Source of the DNA: Thermoanaerobacterium thermosaccharolyticum DSM 571
GTDB lineage: Bacteria; Bacillota; Thermoanaerobacteria; Thermoanaerobacterales; Thermoanaerobacteraceae
Reading direction: 5' to 3'
Assembly (NCBI RefSeq): GCF_000145615.1
Contig: NC_014410.1
Location: 910,001 to 974,000, forward strand
Length of the DNA stretch: 64,000 nt
Both the position numbers and the translations under genes were made by a program. This document shows positions 54,806 through 63,834 of this stretch, piece after piece. The first letter of the stretch is position 1. The number at the start of each line of letters is the position of its first letter. The notes beneath the pieces were generated by a model. The model saw only the letters and a program-made list of their open reading frames with translations, did not search any database and had not been told where the DNA came from.

Positions 54806-54834
54806 TTGGATTTTAGGAAATGAAATGGTAAAAT
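54806..54834 (+). promoter_or_regulatory. Promoter of the Shango-like operon
   Basis: TTGGAT (54806-54811), 17-nt spacer, TAAAAT (54829-54834). It gives a leader of about 40 nt before the GTG start at 54881. Confidence 0.6.
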
Positions 54835-54880
54835 AAAATCGATGACTGATACAGTAATCGTTAAAAGGAGGAACAGTTTT

Positions 54881-56818
54881 GTGAAGCGGGGCAAATCAAA
54901 AACAGTTGGTTATATTTTAGCGTTCTTTTTTGGTGGTTTAGGTGCTCACCTTTTTTATTATGGTAAGTATTTAAGGGGCATTCTTTATTTGGCATTTAGT
55001 TGGACAGGTATTCCAATATTATTGGGATGGATAGACATGTTTTTTATTCATAAATGGCATCAGCAATATCTCGAAAGCCAAGAGAATTCTTCAAAATTTT
55101 TGCAGGAAAAGCCACTTCAATCAATTACTCCACGAGTGGAGAAAACCAGACCTGAGAAAGTCGAATCTGAAAAATCAGTTTTATCATATAGAGAAAACGA
55201 AATGATGTTTTACAGGGAAGAGGATATTATTTTACCAGAATATGCATATCTCAAGACACCTTCTTACATCAAAGAAGAAATTCAGCAAATTAAAAAATCA
55301 TTTAAGCATAAAGATTTAAACAGGCCGGTTATCGAAATATCTTTTCATACTCATGAGACTTATTTCATGGAAGATTCGATTAAATATGCTAATCAAATGG
55401 GTGTTGAAACTGAATTTGTTCCTTTGCAGGTTTATTGGACGACATTTCGAGATCTCGATGAAAAACAAAAGAAATGGTATTTTTATTGGAGACATCAGAC
55501 GTTAAAAGGGAATTATTTGGATACAGATTTAAGCTATGTGATTTTATTTGCTTATGAATTGATCAATTATACTTTTAATCAAAATGCAGCATTTAATGTC
55601 AGTATGTTGGTTCGTTTACAACAGGCATATAAAGAAAGAATTCCCAACTTGGATAGATATCTTTCAGAGTGGATTAGAGATATGTTAATTGAGTTAAATG
55701 AAATTGAGCTGGCTCGTAAATGGGGATTAGGAGCTGAACCTTATTATCAGACGAATTTTTATCAAATATTTAAAGACCATGAAAAAGATATTAGCCAAAT
55801 ACCTATTAAAGAATGGCAAAAAGTTATTAGAGGATATTCAGAAACCAATTTTTTCGAAATGAACAAACAAAAGGTTTATATTACATTTAAGGAGGCATTA
55901 AAATTATTTCAAAAAATAAACATTGAAGAAGGGTTAGATTTAGAAAAGGCTTGGTTTGAACAAAAGAAAAAAACGGCAACGTATTATTTATTTAAAAGTG
56001 CAGTGATTGGTCGAAATGTTGGTAGCCGAGTTATTGAATATACGGAATACGTACCGACAGAATATTTTTATAACGAGATCACTGCTTTATTTCGTGTTTC
56101 TGAAAATGTTACTCGGTTGTGTAACGGTGTTAAGAGACAAATCAAAGCAAATGAAGAGTTACTTCCACCTAATTTCAAAAAACGTTTATTAGAAGAAATG
56201 AAAAGCAATAAAGTATATGAAATTGATGAATATGTAGGAATCAAAAGTCGTTTTTCGCATGTTGTAACAGATAAAATTGAGGAGAAAGGGAGTCAAATTC
56301 CTCCAAAGCCCAATGAAACATTAGAAACAAAAACAGCTAATAATGATTCGAACAAATCCTGGATAACAGAATTGGACGGTAAACAAGTTGAAGTATTGAA
56401 ACAAAGGCATCAGGCTTTTATTTCAGAGTTTTCCAGTGATGAGCAGGATGAGGATAAAAGTACAGAGAGAGAAATTAAAGCAATGTCTAATGTGGAGAAA
56501 ACAAAGCTTGATATTCCCGAGCGGCCGACAATTACACTGAGTGACGATGATGTGGATGTTGAGGGATTTCTTTCTTCATTGACGGAAGAAGAAATTGAAT
56601 TTATTAGTACGTTCTCTAGTAAGAGGAGAAGAATCGACGTGGTGAATGACGAGATAAGAGAAAAAGGAATTCCCGCTGCGGTTTTTATTAACGAAATCAA
56701 TACAAAAGCAGATGAATACTTAGATGATGTGCTTATTGAACAGATAGGCGATGATTATGTGATAAACGAAGAATTAGTATGTGTATTGGAGGAAATAGAG
56801 AGGAGTAAAGCAATATGA
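54881..56818 (+). CDS. sngA: TerB-domain membrane protein of a Shango-like defence system
   Basis: This 645-aa protein starts at GTG 54881 behind AGGAGG (the longer frame from 54842 includes this site). Residues ~8-60 form a TM2-type membrane hairpin (GYILAFFFGGLGAHLFYYGKYLRG, then GIPILLGWIDMFFI). Residues ~95-300 match the TerB-N domain (ENEMMFYREEDIILPEYAYLKTPSYIKEEI, LDEKQKKWYFYWR) and the rest is TerB-C-like with an acidic linker. TerB, ATPase and helicase in this order is the published composition of Shango (SngABC). It overlaps sngB by 4 nt. Confidence 0.8.
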   Translation: MKRGKSKTVGYILAFFFGGLGAHLFYYGKYLRGILYLAFSWTGIPILLGWIDMFFIHKWHQQYLESQENSSKFLQEKPLQSITPRVEKTRPEKVESEKSVLSYRENEMMFYREEDIILPEYAYLKTPSYIKEEIQQIKKSFKHKDLNRPVIEISFHTHETYFMEDSIKYANQMGVETEFVPLQVYWTTFRDLDEKQKKWYFYWRHQTLKGNYLDTDLSYVILFAYELINYTFNQNAAFNVSMLVRLQQAYKERIPNLDRYLSEWIRDMLIELNEIELARKWGLGAEPYYQTNFYQIFKDHEKDISQIPIKEWQKVIRGYSETNFFEMNKQKVYITFKEALKLFQKINIEEGLDLEKAWFEQKKKTATYYLFKSAVIGRNVGSRVIEYTEYVPTEYFYNEITALFRVSENVTRLCNGVKRQIKANEELLPPNFKKRLLEEMKSNKVYEIDEYVGIKSRFSHVVTDKIEEKGSQIPPKPNETLETKTANNDSNKSWITELDGKQVEVLKQRHQAFISEFSSDEQDEDKSTEREIKAMSNVEKTKLDIPERPTITLSDDDVDVEGFLSSLTEEEIEFISTFSSKRRRIDVVNDEIREKGIPAAVFINEINTKADEYLDDVLIEQIGDDYVINEELVCVLEEIERSKAI

Positions 56819-58146
56819 AAATTAAAAGGCGTGATTCAGCAGATATTTTAAATGCATTAGCTGGTGGGGTAGTTCCCAGTCGAGGCCTTCAATATATAAT
56901 AGTTGGTCGTGAAGCTGAAATGAGACAAATAAAAGAGGATCTAAAGGATATTAAGGAAAATGGAAGTTCGTTAATTAAATTTTTTATTGGAGCATACGGA
57001 ACTGGCAAAAGTTTTATGCAAAATTTTGTTCGTCAGATAGGTCTAGATGTAGGGTTTGTCGTTGCAAAAGCTGATTTTACTCCACATAGGAGATTATACG
57101 GAAATGATAACCAAGCTGTTGCTTTGTACAGCGAGCTAATGAGGAACTTATCTACTAAATCAGTTCCACATGGTAATGCTTTACCGGCGATTTTGGACCA
57201 GTGGATAACAAATATTCAAAATCAGGTGGTACAAAAATTGGGCTATGACGGGCCTATTTTGAATGATCCTACTTTTATTCAAGCAGTTGAAAAAGAAATT
57301 ATTGATGTTGTTTCACACTTGGATGAGTTAACGGGGGGATATGATTTTGCAAAAGTTTTAGGCATTTATTATCGGGGTTTTGTAGAGCAAGACAGGGAAA
57401 AGCAACGCCGTGCTTTGAGATGGATACGAGGGGAGTACCTGGCAAAAACCGATGCTATTCGTGATTTAGGAATTCGCGAAATTATCAATGATAACAATTA
57501 TTATGGATATTTGAAGGTGCTGTCGAAATTTGTGCGTCAAATAGGATATTCAGGATTAATCATTAATTTAGATGAGGCAGTTAATTTATATAAAATTACG
57601 CACCGAGAAGCAAGAGAGAAGAATTATGAGTATATTTTAATGATATATAATGATATTTTACAAGGAGCGGTGGAAGGTTTATATATTACCTTCAGCGGTA
57701 CACCTGAGTTTTTAGAAGATGAGCGCAGGGGACTTTACAGCTATAAAGCATTGGAACGTAGGTTAAAACCAGGTGTTCAAAGCGATGAATACCGTGATTT
57801 GAAGCAACCCGTAATTAAATTAACGCCAATTACTCCTAATGAAACTCTGGTTTTATTATTGAATATCCGCGATATACACGCAGCTCATTACGGTTATGAA
57901 CCAATGATAACAGACGAAGAGATTCGTGATTTTTTGATTCATTTTTATGAACGACCGGGTGCAGAGAAGCAAATCATCTTGGGGGACGTTATTCGACAGT
58001 TTATCAGTAGTTTAAATATTCTTGTTGAAAATCCGACGGCAGATTGGAAAGAATTATTTGATGCTTCTAATGTAACACCACAAGATGATAAGATAGATCG
58101 AAAAGTGGTTAATATACATGATCGCTTTCAACGTGGTAATTTTTAG
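56815..58146 (+). CDS. sngB: ATPase of a Shango-like system (BrxD/DUF2791-like)
   Basis: This 443-aa AAA-type ATPase has Walker A FFIGAYGTGKSF (G59-S66) and Walker B GLIINLDEAVNL. It resembles the BREX type 2 ATPase BrxD, but none of the other BREX genes is present. Start ATG 56815 overlaps the sngA stop. It probably acts with the helicase that follows 73 nt later. Confidence 0.85.
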   Translation: MKIKRRDSADILNALAGGVVPSRGLQYIIVGREAEMRQIKEDLKDIKENGSSLIKFFIGAYGTGKSFMQNFVRQIGLDVGFVVAKADFTPHRRLYGNDNQAVALYSELMRNLSTKSVPHGNALPAILDQWITNIQNQVVQKLGYDGPILNDPTFIQAVEKEIIDVVSHLDELTGGYDFAKVLGIYYRGFVEQDREKQRRALRWIRGEYLAKTDAIRDLGIREIINDNNYYGYLKVLSKFVRQIGYSGLIINLDEAVNLYKITHREAREKNYEYILMIYNDILQGAVEGLYITFSGTPEFLEDERRGLYSYKALERRLKPGVQSDEYRDLKQPVIKLTPITPNETLVLLLNIRDIHAAHYGYEPMITDEEIRDFLIHFYERPGAEKQIILGDVIRQFISSLNILVENPTADWKELFDASNVTPQDDKIDRKVVNIHDRFQRGNF

Positions 58147-58219
58147 TGATGTAAAGTGTTTTTACATGTGAATGATACGATGAATACGCCGTTTATGATG
58201 TGATGACGAGGGGGATAAA

Positions 58220-60355
58220 ATGAGCCAGATATTTTATATGTTATCTGATACTGTGCAAAAGAAAATATGGGATATGGGTTGGACACGATTTACACCTATT
58301 CAAGAGAAAGCAATTCCCGTTATTATGAATACGCAAAAGGACGTGATTCTTTCGTCAGCTACAGCTTCTGGGAAAACAGAAGCAGCGTTTCTGCCTATTC
58401 TTAGCCAAATTGAAGAAACAACGCCTTATACCCTTAAAGTTCTTTATATATCACCATTGAAGGCGTTGATTAATGATCAATTTGAACGCATTCAAAAATT
58501 ATGTGATCAAATGTATATTCCGGTTCATCGTTGGCACGGTGATGTTAGTCAATATAGTAAAAAGAAGCTTATTGATAATCCTGCTGGTATATTGCAAATC
58601 ACACCTGAGTCCATTGAAAGCTTGTTTATAAATCATACTCATGCACTGCGTTTGTTGTTTCAGTATCTTCAATTTATCGTGATTGATGAAATTCATGTTT
58701 TTATTGATACAGAACGTGGAGTTCAGCTACGTTCATTATTGTCTCGCATTGAGAGATTTACCAAAGATCGGCCTCGTGTTATTGGGTTATCGGCAACAAT
58801 TGATAATTTTGAGTTAGTTAAGAACTGGGTTAATTACCGAGATCCAGATAACGTTGAAATTATCGAGGCAAAAGAAAGTGATAAAGATCTTTATTATAAT
58901 TTGATGCATTTTGACAGTGAGAAAATGAGGAGTTATCCTATCGAACTTTATGAAGATATACGTGAATTGACCCGTAATCATTCTGCCTTAATTTTTTTTA
59001 ATAGCCGAGGTGCTGTTGAAGAAGCAACAGTTATTTTAAATCGTTTGGCTGAACGAGATGGAATAGGGCAGATGTACTACGCACACCATTCTTCGATTGC
59101 TAAGGCGGAACGGGAATTTGTTGAGAAGATGATGGCTAAATCTACTGTGCCTAAAAGTATCGTAGCAACCAGCTCATTGGAGCTAGGAATTGATATTGGA
59201 GAAATAGATTTTGTTATTCAAGTGGATAGTACTTTTACTGTTTCATCTTTAAAACAAAGGTTAGGAAGGTCAGGCAGAAAACAGGGTAAAGATCAGTATT
59301 TGCAATTATATACAGCAGATAAGTACGGGTTATTACAATCTATTGCAGTGATGGATTTATTATTACAAAAGTGGATAGAGCCGAGCAAAGGTTATCCGCG
59401 TCCTTATGATATTTTGTTTCATCAAATTATTTCAATGTGCCACCAAATGAACGGCGTTGCACCAGAAGATTTAATTACATTGTTGAAACATAATCGTGCG
59501 TTTTATGATTTACCGGAAATAGATATTCGCCTGTTAATTGAACATATGGTTAAGCAAGATTATTTGGAACAACTTAGTGATACAGGTCAGTTGATTGTCG
59601 GATTAGAAGGGGAACGACTGCTTAGAGGAAAAGATTTCTATTCTGTTTTTATGACTGAAGATTCGTATGAAGTATTAGATGGAATTAAAAAAATTGGGGA
59701 AATTCAAAAAACGCCATTCGTAAATGAAGGAGATAACATCATACTTGCTGGGCGATTGTGGACGATCAAAGAAGTAGATGCTAAACGCAGCAAGGTATAT
59801 GTGCAGAAAGCAGTGGATGGGCATCCACCTAATTATTCAGGTGGGGGTGTGCGATTGCACCGAAGAATTCCTGAACATATGCATGAGATATTATGTTCAG
59901 ATTACATATTTGATTTTATCAATGATAATGGTCGCTATACTTTAGAAGAGTTGCGTGCGCCTTATCGTCATTATAAAGTAAGACCAGATGAGAGAATAAT
60001 ATGGAGGATGAATGGCGAACTATTATTTGAAACATTTACCGGGACCAACATTTTTCAAACGTTAATTTGGATGCTTCGCTATTATGGTGTTAATGTAGAT
60101 AAGACTGATGGTATTGGGCGTATCTCTATTTTGGACAATATTGATTTAATAGAAATATTAAAGGAGATTCGACAGAAAGATTGGTCTTTGAGTGATTTGT
60201 TACCTTATACAATGGACCACGAGTTTTTTGTGTCAAAATATAGCCCGTTTCTTCCTAAGGAATTACAGATTAAAATGCATGAAGCACATTATGTTGATAT
60301 TAAAGGTGTACTCGACTTTCTAAATTGCTATTGTATTCGAGAAATCAGGCTGTAG
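58220..60355 (+). CDS. sngC: DEAD/DEAH helicase of a Shango-like system (BrxHI/Lhr-like)
   Basis: This 711-aa SF2 helicase has a Q-motif region RFTPIQEKAIPVI, Walker A SATASGKTEAAFL, DEIH box VIDEIHVFID, motif III GLSATI, ATSSLELGIDIGEIDFVIQ and QRLGRSGRKQG. The C-terminal ~300 residues resemble those of Lhr/BrxHI proteins. ATG 58220 follows GAGGGGGAT. It completes the TerB-ATPase-helicase trio. Confidence 0.88.
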   Translation: MSQIFYMLSDTVQKKIWDMGWTRFTPIQEKAIPVIMNTQKDVILSSATASGKTEAAFLPILSQIEETTPYTLKVLYISPLKALINDQFERIQKLCDQMYIPVHRWHGDVSQYSKKKLIDNPAGILQITPESIESLFINHTHALRLLFQYLQFIVIDEIHVFIDTERGVQLRSLLSRIERFTKDRPRVIGLSATIDNFELVKNWVNYRDPDNVEIIEAKESDKDLYYNLMHFDSEKMRSYPIELYEDIRELTRNHSALIFFNSRGAVEEATVILNRLAERDGIGQMYYAHHSSIAKAEREFVEKMMAKSTVPKSIVATSSLELGIDIGEIDFVIQVDSTFTVSSLKQRLGRSGRKQGKDQYLQLYTADKYGLLQSIAVMDLLLQKWIEPSKGYPRPYDILFHQIISMCHQMNGVAPEDLITLLKHNRAFYDLPEIDIRLLIEHMVKQDYLEQLSDTGQLIVGLEGERLLRGKDFYSVFMTEDSYEVLDGIKKIGEIQKTPFVNEGDNIILAGRLWTIKEVDAKRSKVYVQKAVDGHPPNYSGGGVRLHRRIPEHMHEILCSDYIFDFINDNGRYTLEELRAPYRHYKVRPDERIIWRMNGELLFETFTGTNIFQTLIWMLRYYGVNVDKTDGIGRISILDNIDLIEILKEIRQKDWSLSDLLPYTMDHEFFVSKYSPFLPKELQIKMHEAHYVDIKGVLDFLNCYCIREIRL

Positions 60356-60465
60356 AACAAAGTGGAATTTGCTTGTATCAACAACCTGAAGGTTACATAT
60401 CAAGAAATAAGAGATCTGCTGGACTAGCCTTCTGTAACGCAATTAAAATGAGGAGGGATTTTATT

Positions 60466-60777
60466 ATGGAGATTATAGACAATAAGTTTGAATTAGGAGA
60501 TGCATGGAAGTTAATTGATGGGTTAGCTGATGAATCAACAAAAGAAATGTTTGAATTAGATGATATATTGTATGATATTTCTATGAAAATATATGAATTT
60601 AGACTTAAAAATGATTTTACGCAAAAACAGCTTGCCGAAAAATTGGGAATTAAGCAATCGATGGTATAAAAACTTGAAAGTGGTCAATACAACCCATCCA
60701 TTGAACAGCTTTGGAAAATTTCAAAAAAGTTAGGATGGAATTTTAAGGTGCATTTGTTTGGAATATTCAAAAGTTGA
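60466..60777 (+). pseudogene. HTH (XRE-type) regulator with in-frame stop
   Basis: ATG 60466 behind AGGAGGG begins a 103-codon frame: MEIIDNKFELGDAWKLI, then the XRE helix-turn-helix FTQKQLAEKLGIKQSMV-stop-KLESGQYNPSIEQLWKISKKLG. The TAA at 60667-60669 sits where Ser is normal in the recognition helix. It resembles HigA-type antitoxins. It is either dead or, less likely, a recent mutation or sequencing error. Confidence 0.68.
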
Positions 60778-60959
60778 AACAAGAGGATTTTCTAGGTACG
60801 ATAGAGTTAAATGGTTTAACGACACTTTCTCAGTTATCACGGACATATATTTTAACTGTTACATCTCTTTCTGGAATAAATCCGCCAGTAAAATTGCCTA
60901 TGGTAAATATTTTTAAATTAATACAGCAGAAAAAGGATAATGAAACAAATAAAAAATAG
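60774..60959 (+). pseudogene. SecB-like chaperone tail, fragment
   Basis: The short frame reads LGTIELNGLTTLSQLSRTYI, then GINPPVKLPMVNIFKL. This resembles the C-terminal part of SecB-like chaperones found in tripartite toxin-antitoxin-chaperone modules. The N-terminal two thirds are missing. Together with the broken HTH gene it looks like a collapsed TAC locus. Confidence 0.35.
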
Positions 60960-61039
60960 GTAGTAGATAAGGAACTTGTTTATAGTTTGATATTTGGGGA
61001 TATTTTGCCAATACCAAATAAAAGTGGAGAGAAAATCTA

Positions 61040-61516
61040 ATGAATATAAAAATAAGAGAAGCAACGCAAAATGATTATGAATCTATAAGTACTCTTGTTA
61101 AAGAAGTACATAGTTTACATGTTAAAAATAGGCCAGATGTGTATGCGGATGTGGACAATCCATTTACAGAAGAAAGATTTAAGGAGATATTAGATGACGA
61201 TAAAACAAAGATTTTTGTCGCTGAAGATTGTAATAATGAAATAATAGCTTACAGCATTATAGAGATAATGACTACGAGAAATATTCCAATTCTTATACAG
61301 AGAAAATTTGCCTATATAGATGATTTATGTGTTAGCTCAAATCATAGAAGAAAAGGTGTAGGAAGAATGCTATTTAGACATATTGTTGATTATGCAAAAA
61401 AATCTGGTTATGATGCGCTAGAATTAACTGTATGGGAATTTAATAGCGATGCTATTAAGTTTTATGAGGGATTGGGTATGACGACAAGAAATAGAAGAAT
61501 GGAATTGAAGATTTAA
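61040..61516 (+). CDS. GNAT-family N-acetyltransferase
   Basis: This 158-aa protein has IREATQNDYESISTLVKEVH (strand 1 and helix 1), FAYIDDLCVSSNHRRKGVGRMLFRHIVDYAK (acetyl-CoA loop with RRKGVG) and LTVWEFNSDAIKFYEGLGM, all standard for GNAT enzymes. The acceptor is unknown. ATG 61040 follows GTGGAGAG. Confidence 0.87.
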   Translation: MNIKIREATQNDYESISTLVKEVHSLHVKNRPDVYADVDNPFTEERFKEILDDDKTKIFVAEDCNNEIIAYSIIEIMTTRNIPILIQRKFAYIDDLCVSSNHRRKGVGRMLFRHIVDYAKKSGYDALELTVWEFNSDAIKFYEGLGMTTRNRRMELKI

Positions 61517-61696
61517 CAAAAATCTTTAAATTCTTTTTTATGCCTTTTCATTAATTACAATAATTATGATGTTTATATTAGAAGAAACATGATTGGTTGA
61601 TAATATTTAAGTAAAATGTTAAAATTAAGATAAATAAAGGATAGGAGAAAATTATGAAAATCAGAATAATGTCAAGATTTTTAGGAGTGATTAACA

Positions 61697-61912
61697 ATGA
61701 AATCAAATTTAAACGAAGTGTGGAATTTAATAGATAGTCTATCATTTGCAGAAAAAAAAATAATTTATAAAAGAATGCAAAATGAAATAAACAATAAATT
61801 GCTTGAAATAGTTGATAAAATTAATGAAAGAGCTGATACGGACCCAATATCTTTAGGTGACATAACAAAAGAAGTAGAGGATGTTAGAAGGAAGAGATAT
61901 GGGAAAAATTAA
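61697..61912 (+). CDS. Antitoxin-like partner of the PIN toxin
   Basis: This 71-aa acidic helical protein (VWNLIDSLSFAEKKIIYKRM) has an ATG behind AGGAGTG and overlaps the PIN gene by 14 nt. Size, charge and overlap are typical of type II antitoxins; the DNA-binding fold is not evident. Confidence 0.65.
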   Translation: MKSNLNEVWNLIDSLSFAEKKIIYKRMQNEINNKLLEIVDKINERADTDPISLGDITKEVEDVRRKRYGKN

Positions 61913-62318
61913 AATAGTTGTAGATACTAACATTTTTATAAGTGCTTTTTTAGGTAGCAAAAAGGCTAGGTTTTTGTTAAAAGATATCATTAACGACGAA
62001 TATATACTTATAATGTCATCAGAGCAATTGCTTGAAATAAAAGAAGTGTTAAACAGACCTAAATTTGAAAAATATATTTCTAAAGCGGAAATAGATGAAT
62101 TAGTTGAATTAATTTCTCTAAAAGCAATTATGCCTGCTATATACGATAAGATAACTGATTGTAGAGACGAAAAGGATAACATGATACTTGAGGAAGCTGT
62201 CTATGGAAATGCAAATTATATAATAACTGGTGATGATGATCTGCTGATTTTAAATCCTTATAGATGGATAAAAATTGTTATGTTAAGGGATTTTTTAAAT
62301 GAAATTTATGATTTATAA
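61899..62318 (+). CDS. PIN-domain toxin (COG1569-type)
   Basis: This 139-aa PIN-domain RNase has acidic residues in KIVVDTNIFISAF, SSEQLLEIKEVL, CRDEKDNMILEEAV and YIITGDDDLLIL, matching the PIN toxin active site. ATG 61899 follows GAAGGAAG and lies within the antitoxin gene's end. It probably cleaves RNA when the antitoxin is lost. Confidence 0.83.
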   Translation: MGKIKIVVDTNIFISAFLGSKKARFLLKDIINDEYILIMSSEQLLEIKEVLNRPKFEKYISKAEIDELVELISLKAIMPAIYDKITDCRDEKDNMILEEAVYGNANYIITGDDDLLILNPYRWIKIVMLRDFLNEIYDL

Positions 62319-62396
62319 AGGGCACAAAGTAGTTGTTTATGCGTGTATTGATAGTTAAATAATACATTTTATTATTGTAAATATGGGTGAAGAAGT

Positions 62397-62435
62397 GGGC
62401 TTGTGTCTACTCTATTGATACAAGTCCAGTTTTTT
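62397..62435 (+). terminator. Terminator downstream of the PIN toxin-antitoxin pair
   Basis: GGGCTTGTGTC pairs with GATACAAGTCC (11 bp, two G-U) around a 9-nt loop, followed by a T run at 62430-62435. Confidence 0.72.
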
Positions 62436-62946
62436 AGTATATGGGAAATCTTATTCATTAGTTATTACCTTATCTTTTGCAAAATACAGAAAATGATGAG
62501 ATAGACAGGAATAAATGTATTGAAAGATTTGATAACTTTCTTAAGCTTCATGATGATGAAATAAATAGATTAAAAGAGAATAAAACAAAAAAACTGATAA
62601 AAAGCATGGGTATTTAGAAGAGATTTTTGGGGATGTAGACTACATGCCTTAAGCTATCGCTAATATCTCATAAGAGGTATAGATAGTAAAGTCTGTTGAA
62701 AGAGGTTAGTGCTTGTATGATGTAGAAGATGCAATATGCAGATTAATCGTACAATGCATCTAGAGAGTACAAGAGAAGCCTTCAAGTAAACAAACGTGTA
62801 ACATGGTGTATAAGAAGAAAGATAAAAAAAGAGTAGCATTGGATAAAAGTATATGATATTGCAAAGTATTATAATACAAGCGTAAAGCAGGAACTTATAT
62901 TAAACAAGTATGTCGAGGATATATTTTTAAGAGGTGTTTTCAACTG
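62436..62946 (+). other. Gene-poor region with decayed coding fragments
   Basis: One frame reads CIERFDNFLKLHDDEINRLKENKTKK near 62515-62600 and then breaks. No family can be assigned to this or to the following 340 nt. The region looks like eroded coding sequence. Confidence 0.35.
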
Positions 62947-63341
62947 TTTCAGAAAGATATTGGTGAAGTCGAAAAAATATTTAAGAGTGCATTGGATGAA
63001 CTTAAAAAAATTATGATATAAAACTGATATATGTATTTGGATCATATGCAAAGGGCAATAATACAAAGAACAGTGATCTAGATATTGCCGTGCTTTTTGG
63101 CAATGATTATGATTATATGGATAAGCTTAATTTGATTGGAGATTTAATTTCTATATTTAAAAGAGATGATATAGATTTGGTAGTATTAAATTCTGCGAAT
63201 CCGGTATTGAGGCATCAGATAATTAAATTTGGTAAACTTATTTTTGAAGAAAGTGAAGATGTAAAAGTTGAACAAAAGACAGTAGCTACAGTCTGCACCT
63301 ATAACGAAAGTTTAAGTGGAGTAAGGCATCATAACTACTGA
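62947..63341 (+). pseudogene. MntA-like nucleotidyltransferase, frameshifted
   Basis: GEVEKIFKSALDELKK is followed, after a missing base in the A-run at 63004-63010, by YDIKLIYVFGSYAKGNNTKNSDLDIAVLF (the GSYAKG...DLDIAV signature of minimal nucleotidyltransferases) and DIDLVVLNSANPVLRHQII. No start codon is clear, and the 3' end is fused to the IS200/IS605 flank. The HEPN (HepT) partner expected beside MntA is absent. Confidence 0.68.
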
Positions 63342-63751
63342 TCATCAGGTGTATTTTGTTCTTGTATATATTTCTTTATAACTTCGATTGATGCGCCTCC
63401 AGATGATAAAATAAGATAGCTTCTGTTCCACAAATACGGTTTCCAATAAAATTTAGATAAATGTTCAGCATATTCTTTTCTTATTAATCTTGCAGTTACT
63501 GTTTTAAGATTATTTATCAATTTAGAAAGTTGTACTTGCGGAGGTGCTTCAAATAAAATATGTATATGATCAGCCTCTCCATTAAATTCAATAAGAATAC
63601 AATCCCACTTAGAAAACAGATTTTCTATTATTTCTTTTAGCCGTTCTAATATTTCTCTTGTTAAACATTTATGTCTATATTTTGTTACAACAACTAAATG
63701 ATATTTTAAATTATAGCATGCATGTCTATTTGTTCTATATTCAATATTCAT
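63335..63751 (-). CDS. tnpA: IS200/IS605 transposase TnpA (Y1 HUH)
   Basis: This 138-aa single-strand transposase has YHLVVVTKYRHKCLT, the HUH pair in GEADHIHILFEAPP, RLIRKEYAEHLSKFYWKP, and the catalytic Tyr in ASIEVIKKYIQEQ. The start ATG 63751 gives the usual family length; the longer frame to 63814 has no family match. The frame is intact. Confidence 0.93.
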   Translation of the reverse strand: MNIEYRTNRHACYNLKYHLVVVTKYRHKCLTREILERLKEIIENLFSKWDCILIEFNGEADHIHILFEAPPQVQLSKLINNLKTVTARLIRKEYAEHLSKFYWKPYLWNRSYLILSSGGASIEVIKKYIQEQNTPDDQ

Positions 63752-63834
63752 TATAAATATCATTCCTTTACAACTAAAATATTCAATGTTATAATTATAA
63801 TAGTAAAAATTCAATTTGTAAAGATGGTGTTGAT

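Noticed and set aside
56815-60355. BREX type 2 system from the BrxD-like and BrxHI-like genes
   Set aside because: No PglX methyltransferase, PglZ, BrxC or other BREX genes are present; the TerB gene upstream fits Shango.
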